Source of the DNA: Nocardioides mangrovi
GTDB lineage: Bacteria; Actinomycetota; Actinomycetes; Propionibacteriales; Nocardioidaceae
NCBI RefSeq assembly: GCF_020073815.1
Contig: NZ_JAIQZJ010000003.1
Span: 124,001 to 188,000 of the forward strand
Direction of reading: 5' to 3'
DNA: 64,000 nucleotides
Shown here: one piece after another, positions 26,358 through 34,618 of the stretch
Layout of the letters: each line of letters begins with the position of its first letter
How positions within the stretch are numbered: position 1 is the first letter of the stretch
Notes under the pieces: model-generated
What the model was told of the DNA's origin: nothing
Database searches by the model: none
The model's input: the letters and a program-made list of their open reading frames with translations, nothing else
Made by a program: the position numbers and the translations under genes

Positions 26358-27526
26358 GAGTGCGCCCCCTCGAACGAGTCGAGGTAGTCCGCGAAGCCGT
26401 CGCGCTGGACGGCGAGCTCCTCGGTCATCTCGGCGTAGACGTTGTCGAAGATCTGCAGCGGCTGCGGGTCGGGCAGCGCCTTGCAGCCCTCGCGCAGGTG
26501 GACGCCGAGGTCGTCGGCCTCGCCCTGCACCGCCGCGAAGAAGTCGTCGTCGGCGAGCCCGTTGCGCCGCAGGTAGACCTCGACCCGGGCGATCGGGTCC
26601 TTGAGCTTCCAGCGCTCCAGGTCGTCGGAGAGCCGGTAGCGGGTCGGGTCGTCCGTCGTGGTGTGGGCGCCCATCCGGTAGGTGTAGGCCTCGACGAACG
26701 TCGGGCCCTGGCCGTCGCGGGCACGCTGGAGCGCCGCCTGCGTCACGGCGTACGTCGCGAGCACGTCGTTGCCGTCGACCCGGACGCCGGGAAAGCCGAA
26801 GCCGAGAGCCCGCTGGTAGAGCGGGATCCGGGTCTGCCGCTCGATCGGCTCCGAGATCGCCCACTGGTTGTTCTGGCAGAAGAAGACGACCGGGGCGTTG
26901 TAGGACGCGGCGAAGATGAACGACTCGTTGACGTCGCCCTGCGAGGAGGCGCCGTCGCCGAAGTGGGCGATCACCGCGGCGTCCCGCTCGGCGTCGCCGG
27001 TCCCGACGACCCCGTCGCGCTGCAGGCCCATGGCGTAGCCGGTCGCGTGCAGGGTCTGCGCGCCGATGACGATCGTGTAGAGACCGAAGTTGTTGTCGTT
27101 CGGGTTCCAGCTGCCGTGGTCGACACCGCGGAAGAGGCCGAGCAGGTCGAGCGGGTCGACCCCGCGGCACCAGGCGACGCCGTGCTCGCGGTAGGTCGGG
27201 AAGACGAAGTCCTGCGGGCGCAGGGCGCGGCCGGCGCCGATCTGCGCGGCCTCCTGGCCGAGCAGCTGGGCCCAGATGCCGAGCTCGCCGTGGCGCTGGA
27301 GCGCGGTGGCCTCGACGTCGATGCGCCGGGTGAGGACCATGTCGCGGTAGAAGCCGCGGATCACCTCGTCCTCCGGGACACCGCCGGTGTCGAACCGGAA
27401 GTCCGGGTGGTCGACGCGCTCGCCCTCGGGCGTCAGGAGCTGGACCAGCTCCGGACCTCCGTCCTGCTGGGACGGACCGAAGACCTCGACGAGGTCCGGG
27501 CCGAAACCATCTGGCTGCTGGGTCAC
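26354..27526 (-). CDS. 2-oxoacid dehydrogenase E1 component, alpha subunit
   Basis: The 390-residue subunit binds thiamine diphosphate through HFGDGASSQGDVNES...NN (GDG-x(~25)-NN) in the middle of the chain. The conserved MGAHTTTDDPTRYR phosphorylation-loop-like region lies near residue 275. Similarity is greatest to branched-chain 2-oxoacid dehydrogenases (BkdA/PdhA of actinobacteria), so the complex likely feeds valine, leucine and isoleucine keto-acids, or pyruvate, into acyl-CoA. The GTG start is backed by a GAAGGAG site about 6 nt upstream. Confidence 0.92.
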   Translation of the reverse strand: MTQQPDGFGPDLVEVFGPSQQDGGPELVQLLTPEGERVDHPDFRFDTGGVPEDEVIRGFYRDMVLTRRIDVEATALQRHGELGIWAQLLGQEAAQIGAGRALRPQDFVFPTYREHGVAWCRGVDPLDLLGLFRGVDHGSWNPNDNNFGLYTIVIGAQTLHATGYAMGLQRDGVVGTGDAERDAAVIAHFGDGASSQGDVNESFIFAASYNAPVVFFCQNNQWAISEPIERQTRIPLYQRALGFGFPGVRVDGNDVLATYAVTQAALQRARDGQGPTFVEAYTYRMGAHTTTDDPTRYRLSDDLERWKLKDPIARVEVYLRRNGLADDDFFAAVQGEADDLGVHLREGCKALPDPQPLQIFDNVYAEMTEELAVQRDGFADYLDSFEGAHS

Positions 27527-27671
27527 GTGCACTCCTTCGAGGTCATCGGCCTGGGCGGGGTCTCCGCGTGCCGAGGTCAGCTGCTCCGGACGCGGGCGCG
27601 GGGTGGTGGCCCTGTGACCCGGAGCACATCGTGCACGGCAAAAGTACCTGCGGCATCGTGGCCGCCGCCAA

Positions 27672-28262
27672 TCAGCCCCGCCCCGAACCGTCGGGATGCA
27701 CCAGCGGCCCGCTCCACCACGCCGGGAGGAGCGACTCGTCGAGGTCGACGAACGCCTGCGGGTCCGGCGCCCCGGACGCCCCCAGCCACACCCGGACGAC
27801 GCCGACCGTGCCGAACGCGACGAACGACGCACCCGCCTCGTCGACCCGCAGCCGACCCTGCTCGCGCAGCAGCAGGCTCGAGGCGAGGAAGTGCTCGGCC
27901 AGCATCGTGACCAGGCTGCCCGGACCCGCGTCCGGCGCGAGGCCGCGCCGGTAGATCGCCGCGTGGTCGCGCAGGTGCGCGGCGACGTCGTACGTCGTGC
28001 GGCGCACCGCCTCGGCCGCGTCCAGGCCCGGGTCGGCCAGGTGGTGGGCGCGGATGCCGTCGAGCTCGGCGGTGAGGGCGTCGCGGAGCAGGTCGCCCGG
28101 CGACGCGGCGTGCTCGTAGAACGTCGACCGGTGCACCGCCGCCGCCTCCGCGACCGCGGTCACCGACAGCTCGGCGACGGGGGTGTCCTCGGCGAGCCGC
28201 AGCACCGCGGCGTACAGCCGCTCCTGGCTCCTGCGCTGCCGGGCGTCCACGAGGGAATGCAA
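27672..28262 (-). CDS. TetR family transcriptional regulator
   Basis: The protein is about 196 residues with a TetR DNA-binding helix-turn-helix at ~28-50 (TAVAEAAAVHRSTFYEHAAS) and a divergent ligand domain. The frame opens with TTG at 28262; a GTG four codons later (28250) may be the true start. No ribosome site is evident at either. It is divergent from an SDR gene, and two CCGACA-N2-TGTCGG palindromes lie between them, so it very likely represses both. The 145-bp gap to the E1-alpha start shows no obvious motif. Confidence 0.88.
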   Translation of the reverse strand: MHSLVDARQRRSQERLYAAVLRLAEDTPVAELSVTAVAEAAAVHRSTFYEHAASPGDLLRDALTAELDGIRAHHLADPGLDAAEAVRRTTYDVAAHLRDHAAIYRRGLAPDAGPGSLVTMLAEHFLASSLLLREQGRLRVDEAGASFVAFGTVGVVRVWLGASGAPDPQAFVDLDESLLPAWWSGPLVHPDGSGRG

Positions 28263-28263
28263 T

Positions 28264-28277
28264 CCGACACGTGTCGG
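28264..28277. promoter_or_regulatory. TetR operator O1
   Basis: CCGACACGTGTCGG is a perfect 14-bp palindrome immediately upstream of the TetR start. It shares the half-site CCGACA with O2, and the two centres are 26 bp apart. Confidence 0.75.
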
Positions 28278-28288
28278 TTACGTCAATA

Positions 28289-28304
28289 TCCGACAAGTGT
28301 CGGA
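28289..28304. promoter_or_regulatory. TetR operator O2
   Basis: TCCGACAAGTGTCGGA has perfect 7-bp arms around an AG centre. It lies 24 bp before the SDR start and matches O1 (CCGACA-N2-TGTCGG). Two such sites in a 65-bp divergent region fit cooperative TetR-family repression. Confidence 0.75.
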
Positions 28305-28327
28305 CAACTCCAGAAGGGATGACAACC

Positions 28328-29083
28328 ATGGCCACCTACGACGTCTCCGAGCGCTCCGCGATCGTCACCGGAGCGGGCTCCGGCATCGGCCGCGCGATCG
28401 CGAGGCTGCTCGCCGCCAACGGCGCGGCGGTGCTCGTCACCGACCTCCTGCCCGACGCCGCCGACGCGGTCGTCGCCGAGATCGTCGAGGCCGGCGGGAC
28501 CGCGAAGGCCTTCGTCGGCGACGCGTCCGACCCCGAGGTCGCGGCCCGGGCCGTCGAGGAGGCGAACGCCCTCGCCCCGCTGCGGATCGCGGTCAACAAC
28601 GCCGGCATCGGCGGCGCGAACGCACCGGTCGGCGAGTACCCCGTCGACAGCTGGCGCAAGGTCATCGACGTGAACCTCAACGGCGTCTTCTACGGCGTCC
28701 GCGCGCAGGTCCCGGTCATCGCGGCCAACGGCGGCGGCGCGATCGTCAACATGGCCTCGGTGCTCGGCTCGGTCGGCATCGCCGGCTCCTCGGCGTACGT
28801 CACCGCCAAGCACGGACTGCTGGGCCTGACCAAGAACGCCGCCCTCGAGTACGGCGACCAGGGCGTCCGCGTCACCGCCGTCGGCCCGGGCTTCATCCAC
28901 ACCCCGCTGGTCGACGCGACCCTCGACGCCGCCACCCAGGAGGCGCTCGCCGCCCAGCACGCCGCCGGCCGCCTCGGCACCCCCGACGAGGTCGCCGCCC
29001 TCGTCGCCTTCCTGGTCTCCGACGCCGCCACCTTCGTGACCGGCAGCTACCACCTCGTGGACGGCGGGTACGCCGCCTCCTGA
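28328..29083 (+). CDS. SDR family oxidoreductase
   Basis: The 251-residue classical SDR has TGAGSGIGRAIA (cofactor binding), NNAGIGG, catalytic Ser in MASVLGSVG and the YVTAKHG Tyr-Lys pair. It ends with the usual VTGSYHLVDGGY. I chose the ATG at 28328, which sits 9 nt after AGAAGGG, over an ATG at 28319 that would overlap the ribosome site. Substrate unknown. Regulation by the divergent TetR through the two operators is strongly suggested. Confidence 0.88.
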   Translation: MATYDVSERSAIVTGAGSGIGRAIARLLAANGAAVLVTDLLPDAADAVVAEIVEAGGTAKAFVGDASDPEVAARAVEEANALAPLRIAVNNAGIGGANAPVGEYPVDSWRKVIDVNLNGVFYGVRAQVPVIAANGGGAIVNMASVLGSVGIAGSSAYVTAKHGLLGLTKNAALEYGDQGVRVTAVGPGFIHTPLVDATLDAATQEALAAQHAAGRLGTPDEVAALVAFLVSDAATFVTGSYHLVDGGYAAS

Positions 29084-29163
29084 GCCGCACCCGGCCCACC
29101 TCGGCGCCGCCTCCTCGTGCGATCCTGGAGGCGGCGCACACCGGTTCGGGGACGGAGGACGCG

Positions 29164-29967
29164 ATGAGCGACGAGCAGCTGGTCAACCGGGTGGTGAGCA
29201 CCCTGCGCAGCAGCCGTCCCAGTCCCGTCGCCGAGTCGGTGCACCAGGCGGTCCTGGACGCCGCCGCCGCCCTCCAGGTGCGTCGCAGCGCCCTCGCGTC
29301 CCGCCTCGCGGCGGGCCGGCCGGCCGAGGCGGACGTCGTCGGCGTCGGCCCGGAGGGGATGAACGCCTGGATGGCCCGCCGCTCGGCGCACTGGCGGACG
29401 TTGCTGTCCACCCGCCCCAACGGGCTGCTCGAGCACCTGCGCGTCGGCCTGCCGCTCAGCCGGGTCCGGATCCGCGGCGGCACGCACATCGAGACCGTCT
29501 ACGACTACTGGGGCCTCGAGCCCGCGGCCCGCGTCATGGTCGCCAACGAGACCCTCGGGATCTACCGCCAGGGCCACGCGCCGTTGCAGATGAGCCTGGT
29601 CGACGACCGGTTCGTGCTCCTGCACGGCCCGGAGGTCGACGGCCAGCCGTCGCTGATGGCGACGACGGACACCGCCTGCCTCGCTGCGGCCCGGCACTAC
29701 TGGGATGCCGCGCGCGCCTCGACCTTCGAGGTCCCGGCGCCGCCCGTGATCGCCGACCTCTCCCCGCGGCAGCGGCAGGTCGTCGCCCTGCTGAGCGAGG
29801 GTCACGCCGACGACGTCATCGCCACCTCGCTCGAGGTGAGCATCCGCACCGTCCGCACCGAGGTCGCGGCGGTGCTCGCCACCCTCGGCGTCCGCTCCCG
29901 CTTCGCCGCCGGCACCCGCCTCCAGCTGGCGGACGTGCTGCAGACCGACGACCCGCCCGGTCCCTAG
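29164..29967 (+). CDS. LuxR-type transcriptional regulator, copy A
   Basis: The 267-residue protein ends in a LuxR/FixJ helix-turn-helix (~198-260, LSPRQRQVVALLSEGHADDVIATSLEVSIRTVRTEV). The N-terminal two-thirds lacks a receiver or PAS domain. It resembles the poorly known module found in streptomycete LuxR proteins, with an MVANETLGIY segment and a VDDRFVLLHGPEVDG segment similar to the TrmB/PLD-like effector fold. It is clearly paralogous to the gene at 30435-31214. An SRPBCC protein gene follows 9 nt later. Confidence 0.8.
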   Translation: MSDEQLVNRVVSTLRSSRPSPVAESVHQAVLDAAAALQVRRSALASRLAAGRPAEADVVGVGPEGMNAWMARRSAHWRTLLSTRPNGLLEHLRVGLPLSRVRIRGGTHIETVYDYWGLEPAARVMVANETLGIYRQGHAPLQMSLVDDRFVLLHGPEVDGQPSLMATTDTACLAAARHYWDAARASTFEVPAPPVIADLSPRQRQVVALLSEGHADDVIATSLEVSIRTVRTEVAAVLATLGVRSRFAAGTRLQLADVLQTDDPPGP

Positions 29968-29976
29968 TCTGGACAC

Positions 29977-30438
29977 ATGTCCGCCTCCGACGTCTCCGCC
30001 TCGACCACGATCGCCGCCCCGCCGGCGACGATCTTCGCGATCCTGGCCGACCCGCGGCAGCACGCCCGGATCGACGGGTCCGGCACCGTGCGAGGCGCGG
30101 TGTCCGGGCCCGAGCGGCTCGAGCTCGGCTCCCGGTTCGGGATGCGGATGAAGCTCGGCGCGCCGTACCGGATCCGCAACACCGTCGTCGAGTACGACGC
30201 GGACCGCCTCATCGCCTGGCGACACGTCGGCACCCACCGGTGGCGCTACGAGCTCGAGCCGACCGCCGAGGGCACCCGCGTCACCGAGACCTGGGACGTC
30301 AGCCGCTGCAACGGCCCGACCCGGTGGGTGCTCGGCGCCCTCGGCTACCCGCGGACGCACGCGCGCTCGATCGAGCGGACCCTGGCCACCCTCAAGACGG
30401 TCGCCGAGGCAGACACGGCGGCCACGGCCGCCCCGTGA
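29977..30438 (+). CDS. SRPBCC family protein (polyketide cyclase/dehydrase-like)
   Basis: The 153-residue protein has the START-like SRPBCC pattern: N-terminal SASTTIAAPPATIFAILAD, a mid-domain IRNTVVEYDADRLIAWRH, and C-terminal TRVTETWDV, ending in a long helix. These proteins bind hydrophobic ligands. It is sandwiched between two paralogous LuxR-type regulators and overlaps the second by GTGA, which suggests it may provide or sense a ligand for them (inference). Confidence 0.83.
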   Translation: MSASDVSASTTIAAPPATIFAILADPRQHARIDGSGTVRGAVSGPERLELGSRFGMRMKLGAPYRIRNTVVEYDADRLIAWRHVGTHRWRYELEPTAEGTRVTETWDVSRCNGPTRWVLGALGYPRTHARSIERTLATLKTVAEADTAATAAP

Positions 30439-31214
30439 CCCCCGAGGACCTGCCGGTCGGCGTCGGCCAGGGCCCGGGGTCGCGGATCCCGTCGAGCGCG
30501 CGCCAGGCGGTCCTCGACGCCGCGGCCGTGCTGCAGGTCCGGCGTACCGAGGCGGCCGCGGAGGCCGCTCGGGGGCGGCTCGCCGAGGGCGAGATCGTCG
30601 CGATCGGCATGAAGGCGATCAGCGAGTGGATGGCCAGCACGGCCGAGACCTGGGGCGAGATCCTCTCCGTCCGGCCGACCGCGACCGTCGCCCAGCTGCG
30701 GGCCGGCCTGCCCGCGAACCGCGCCGGGTTCGAGCGCGGGGTCTCGATGGTCAGTGTCTTCGACTTCTACGGCACCAGCGCCGAGGGCCGCATCCTGCTC
30801 GCCAACGAGCCGGTCGGGGGCTACCTCCTCGGCTGCGGTCCGGTGCAGATGAAGATCATCGACCGGCGCAGCGTCCTGCTCGAGGGCCCCGAGGTGGACG
30901 GCTTCCCCAGCCTGATGAGCGTGGGTTCCGCCGCGTGCATGGAGGCGGCGTGGCGCTACTGGGAGGCGGTGCTGGCGTCCTGCGTCCCGGCCGACGCCCC
31001 GTCGGAGCGCACAGCGGGCGAGTTCACGCGACGGCAGCGCCAGGTGATCGCGCTGATGGCCTCCGACCTCGGCGACGACGCCATCGCGGCCTCCCTCGGC
31101 GTCAGCGTGCGCACGGTGCGGGCCGACATCGCCGGCGTGCTCGCGGCGGTCGGCGTCCGGACCCGCTTCGCCGCGGCCGTGCGGCTCCACCGGCTCATCA
31201 GCGAGCCCGACTGA
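30435..31214 (+). CDS. LuxR-type transcriptional regulator, copy B
   Basis: The 259-residue protein has the same architecture as copy A: an N-terminal helical region with QAVLDAAAVLQVRR (copy A: HQAVLDAAAALQVRR), a shared LANEPVGGY/VQM/LLEGPEVDGFPSLM core, and a C-terminal LuxR HTH (RQRQVIALMASDLGDDAIAA). The duplication must be old because the N-termini and ligand core have diverged. Its GTG overlaps the SRPBCC stop. Confidence 0.8.
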   Translation: MTPEDLPVGVGQGPGSRIPSSARQAVLDAAAVLQVRRTEAAAEAARGRLAEGEIVAIGMKAISEWMASTAETWGEILSVRPTATVAQLRAGLPANRAGFERGVSMVSVFDFYGTSAEGRILLANEPVGGYLLGCGPVQMKIIDRRSVLLEGPEVDGFPSLMSVGSAACMEAAWRYWEAVLASCVPADAPSERTAGEFTRRQRQVIALMASDLGDDAIAASLGVSVRTVRADIAGVLAAVGVRTRFAAAVRLHRLISEPD

Positions 31215-31280
31215 CCTGCAGGTTCCTGCAGCCGGCGCGACAGGGACGGCCCGGGTCGTGTGTCCTGCTCCCCTCGGGGT

Positions 31281-31308
31281 TCGGCCGGCCCGCGGGGGAG
31301 CCGGCCGA
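31281..31308. terminator. bidirectional stem-loop between LuxR copy B and LacI genes
   Basis: TCGGCCGGC pairs with GCCGGCCGA over 9 bp around a 10-nt GC-rich loop. It lies in the 117-bp convergent gap. A second short palindrome CTGCAGGTTCCTGCAG occurs right after the LuxR stop. Confidence 0.6.
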
Positions 31309-31331
31309 TCGTCCCGCGCCACCCGGGTGGG

Positions 31332-32327
31332 TCAGCGATCTGCCGGACCGGTCGACCGTCGGACGACGAGCTGGGTCGGCAGCACCCGGGTGGGCGGGTC
31401 GTCGCTGCGCGTGAGCACCTGGGCCGCGACCGCCTCCAGCGCGCGGGCCCCGGCGTCCTCGGTGCGCTCGGCGAGCGTGGTGAGCGCCGGGCTGCAGAAG
31501 TCCGAGCCGACGATGTTGTCGAAGCCGACCACGCTGACCTCCCCGGGCACGGCGACGCCGCGCTCCGCCAGCCGCAGCATCACCCCGATGGCGAGCATGT
31601 CGTTGTGGGCGACCACCGCGGTGGCACCCGCGGCCAGCACCGCGTCGGCGGCCGCCGGGCCGCCCGCCAGCACCGGCGCATAGGGCCCGAACCGGGTCGC
31701 CGTCATGCCCCGCGCCTCGGCGGCGGCGCGCAGGCCTGCCCAGCGGCGCGCGCCCGACCACGACTCCGGCGGGCCGCCGAGGAAGACCAGCGCCTCGTGG
31801 CCGAGGGAGGCGAGGTGGTCCACGATCTGACGCGTGCCGGCGTCGTAGTCGGCGACCACGCAGGCCAGACCCGGCGTCGCCCGGTTGACCAGGGCGATGG
31901 GGTTGAGCTCCGCCGCCCGGCGCAGCTCCTCGTCGGGCAGCCGGGAGGCGCTGAGCACGAAGCCGTCGACGGCCGGCCCGAGACGGCGGACCAGCTCCGC
32001 CTCGGCGCCGGGGTTCTCCGAGGTGTCGCCGAGGACGAGCGTGAGCCCGGCCCGCGCGGCCGCGCGCTCGGCGCCCTTGATGACGCCGGCGAAGTAGGGG
32101 TTGGTGATGTCGGGGACCAGCAGCGCGACCGTGCCGGTGCGCCCGGACTCGAGCGCCCGCGCGGCCGGGTTGGGCGCGTAGCCGAGCTGCTCGGCGACCG
32201 CCAGCACGTGCTCGCGGGTCTGGTGGTTGACCCGGCCCGGGTTGGTGAAGGCCCGCGAGACCGTCGACGCGGCGACGCCGGCGGCTGCCGCGACGTCGGT
32301 GATCGTGGCACGCTTGCGAGGAGGCAC
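31332..32327 (-). CDS. LacI family regulator of the shikimate/quinate unit
   Basis: The 331-residue repressor has the N-terminal LacI HTH (ATITDVAAAAGVAASTVSRAF, residues ~7-27) with hinge helix PAARALES, then a periplasmic-binding-like effector domain. It is divergent from a transporter and two enzymes of quinate/shikimate catabolism. A LacI-type operator is present in the 66-bp gap. Effector is probably a hydroaromatic acid, by context. Corynebacterium glutamicum controls the same pathway with a LysR protein, so regulator type differs. Confidence 0.9.
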   Translation of the reverse strand: MPPRKRATITDVAAAAGVAASTVSRAFTNPGRVNHQTREHVLAVAEQLGYAPNPAARALESGRTGTVALLVPDITNPYFAGVIKGAERAAARAGLTLVLGDTSENPGAEAELVRRLGPAVDGFVLSASRLPDEELRRAAELNPIALVNRATPGLACVVADYDAGTRQIVDHLASLGHEALVFLGGPPESWSGARRWAGLRAAAEARGMTATRFGPYAPVLAGGPAAADAVLAAGATAVVAHNDMLAIGVMLRLAERGVAVPGEVSVVGFDNIVGSDFCSPALTTLAERTEDAGARALEAVAAQVLTRSDDPPTRVLPTQLVVRRSTGPADR

Positions 32328-32347
32328 CCTCCGATTGTGGCAACAAA

Positions 32348-32363
32348 TGGCAAACGCTTGTCA
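32348..32363. promoter_or_regulatory. LacI-type operator
   Basis: TGGCAAACGCTTGTCA matches the TGnCAAnCGnTTGnCA pattern with the central CG typical of LacI/PurR-family sites. It lies between the divergent LacI and transporter genes, 30 bp before the transporter ATG. Confidence 0.75.
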
Positions 32364-32393
32364 TGTGACGCCCGCCACCTGAACCTCGACGCC

Positions 32394-33773
32394 ATGACCG
32401 CACCGACCACCGCAGCACCGGCCACCGAGCCGGCCCGCACCCCGGGCAAGGCGGCGCTCGCCGCCTGGTTCGGCAGTGCGCTGGAGTACTACGACTTCGC
32501 GATCTACGGCACCGCCGCCGCGCTTGTCTTCCCCGACATCTTCTTCCCCGAGGGCAACGACACGGCCGCGACCGTCGCGGCGTTCGCCACCTTCGGCGTC
32601 GCCTACGTCGCGCGTCCGATCGGGTCGTTCTTCCTCGGCCACATCGGCGACGGCCTCGGCCGCAAGAAGGTGATGATCGGGACCATCCTGCTGATGGGCA
32701 TCTCGACCTTCCTGGTCGGCTGCCTGCCGACCTACCACCAGGTCGGCATCCTCGCGCCGGTGCTGCTCGTGGCGCTGCGCATCCTGCAGGGCATCTCGGC
32801 CGCCGGCGAGCAGGCCGGCGCCAACTCGATGTCCTTCGAGCACGCCCCCGACGACCGGCGCGGCTTCTTCACCAGCTTCACGCTCAGCGGCACCCAGGGC
32901 GGGCAGATCCTCGCGCCCGCGGTGTTCCTGCCGCTGGCCGCGGTGCTCTCCGACGACGCCCTCCAGTCGTGGGGCTGGCGGATCCCCTTCTGGATCAGCG
33001 CCGCCGTGGTCCTCGTCGGGCTGGTGATCCGGCGCCGCCTCGACGAGACCCCGGAGTTCCAGGCCGAGGCGGAGGCCGAGGACACCCCGCGCGCGCCGCT
33101 GGCCGTGCTGTTCCGCGACCACTGGACCGCGGTGCTGCGGGTCTTCTTCGCCGCGTTCATCGCCACGGTCAACACGATGTTCGCCGTCTTCGCGCTCAAC
33201 TTCGCGACCTCGGACGACTACGGCATCGGGATCGGCAAGACCACGATGCTCTGGCTCGCGATCGTCGCCAACCTGGTCGCGATCGCAGTCATCCCCTTCT
33301 GGGCGACGCTCTCCGACCGGATCGGCCGCAAGCCGGTCTTCGTCACCGGCCTGCTCGGCAGCGCGGTGCTCGTGGTCGCCTTCCTCGGCGCGATCGCGCA
33401 CGGCCAGGTCGTGCTGATGTTCGTGCTCGGGGTCGCCCTCGCCGGTGTCGTCTACTCGATGCCCAACGCGGTCTGGCCGGCGACGTACGCCGAGTACTTC
33501 CCCACGCGCGTCCGGCTGTCCGGCATGGCGATCGGCACCCAGTTCGGCTTCGCGCTGGCGGGCTTCACCCCGACGATCGCGGGCGCGCTCATGAACGGCG
33601 ACGCGGACAACTGGTACAAGGTCGCCCTCTTCGCCGCCGGCGCGTGCCTGGTCTCGGCCGTCGCCGTGGCCACCGGTCCGCGCGGCACCCACCTGGTCCC
33701 GACCCGCGAGGTCGGGCGGCGTACACCGCCCGCGGCGGCCGAGGCCTCCCGCGTGCACGTGAGCGTCGCATGA
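32394..33773 (+). CDS. MFS transporter, metabolite:H+ symporter (shikimate/quinate type)
   Basis: The 459-residue protein has twelve predicted spans and the MHS signatures: WFGSALEYYDFAIYG at the N-terminus, GHIGDGLGRKKVM between helices 2 and 3, and WATLSDRIGRKPVF between helices 8 and 9. The family includes ShiA (shikimate), KgtP and ProP. The overlapping shikimate dehydrogenase and dehydroshikimate dehydratase genes make shikimate, quinate or dehydroshikimate the most likely cargo, imported with protons. Confidence 0.9.
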   Translation: MTAPTTAAPATEPARTPGKAALAAWFGSALEYYDFAIYGTAAALVFPDIFFPEGNDTAATVAAFATFGVAYVARPIGSFFLGHIGDGLGRKKVMIGTILLMGISTFLVGCLPTYHQVGILAPVLLVALRILQGISAAGEQAGANSMSFEHAPDDRRGFFTSFTLSGTQGGQILAPAVFLPLAAVLSDDALQSWGWRIPFWISAAVVLVGLVIRRRLDETPEFQAEAEAEDTPRAPLAVLFRDHWTAVLRVFFAAFIATVNTMFAVFALNFATSDDYGIGIGKTTMLWLAIVANLVAIAVIPFWATLSDRIGRKPVFVTGLLGSAVLVVAFLGAIAHGQVVLMFVLGVALAGVVYSMPNAVWPATYAEYFPTRVRLSGMAIGTQFGFALAGFTPTIAGALMNGDADNWYKVALFAAGACLVSAVAVATGPRGTHLVPTREVGRRTPPAAAEASRVHVSVA

Positions 33774-34618
33774 GCGAGCGCTACCTCCTCGGCCTGGTCG
33801 GCACCGGCATCGGCGCCTCCCTGACCCCGGCGATGCAGGAGCGTGAGGGCGCCGCCCACGGGCTGCGGGTGCAGTACCGCATCCTCGACGCCGACGAGCT
33901 GGGCCTCGGCGCGGACGACCTGCCGCAGCTGCTGACCTGGGCCGAGCGGCTCGGCTACGACGGGCTCAACATCACCCACCCCTTCAAGCAGGCGGTCATC
34001 CCGCTGCTCGACGAGCTCTCCGACGACGCCGACGACCTCGGCGCGGTCAACACCGTCGTGCTCCGCGACGGCCGCCGGCTCGGCCGCAACACCGACTGGT
34101 CGGGCTACGCCCGGGCGCTGCGCACGGCACTGCCCGACGCCGTCCGCGACCGGGTCGTCCTGGTCGGCGCCGGCGGCGCCGGCGCCGCGGTCGGCTACGG
34201 GCTGCTCGACCTCGGCGCCGCGCACGTGGCGGTCGTCGACACCGACACCGAGCGGGCCGAGGCGTGCGCGATCCGGCTCGCCAAGCGGTACGGCGACGAC
34301 CGCGTCTCGGTCGCGTCCGACCTCGAGGCCGCGCTCGCCGACGCCGGTGGCGTCGTCAACGCGACCCCGGTCGGCATGCACGGCCACCCCGGCTCCGCCG
34401 TACCCGTGGGGCTGCTGCGGCCGGACCTCTGGGTCTCCGACGTCGTCTACTTCCCGCTCGAGACCGAGCTGGTCCGGGCGGCGCGTGAGCGGGGCTGCCG
34501 GGTGGTGCCGGGCGGCGGGATGGCGGTCGGCCAGGCCGTCGACGCGTTCGGACACTTCACCGGACGGGTCGCGGACGCCGACCGGATCGCGGCGCACTTC
34601 CGGGAGCTGACGGCATGA
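33770..34618 (+). CDS. shikimate/quinate 5-dehydrogenase
   Basis: The 282-residue enzyme has the shikimate dehydrogenase substrate domain (GIGASLTPAM; NITHPFKQ with the catalytic Lys; GRNTDWSGY with the partner Asp) and a Rossmann domain (VVLVGAGGAGAAVGYG). An Asp after beta-2 (VVDTDTER) favours NAD over NADP, as in catabolic QsuD. It is wedged between a hydroaromatic transporter and dehydroshikimate dehydratase by ATGA overlaps on both sides, so a catabolic rather than biosynthetic role is inferred. Confidence 0.9.
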   Translation: MSERYLLGLVGTGIGASLTPAMQEREGAAHGLRVQYRILDADELGLGADDLPQLLTWAERLGYDGLNITHPFKQAVIPLLDELSDDADDLGAVNTVVLRDGRRLGRNTDWSGYARALRTALPDAVRDRVVLVGAGGAGAAVGYGLLDLGAAHVAVVDTDTERAEACAIRLAKRYGDDRVSVASDLEAALADAGGVVNATPVGMHGHPGSAVPVGLLRPDLWVSDVVYFPLETELVRAARERGCRVVPGGGMAVGQAVDAFGHFTGRVADADRIAAHFRELTA

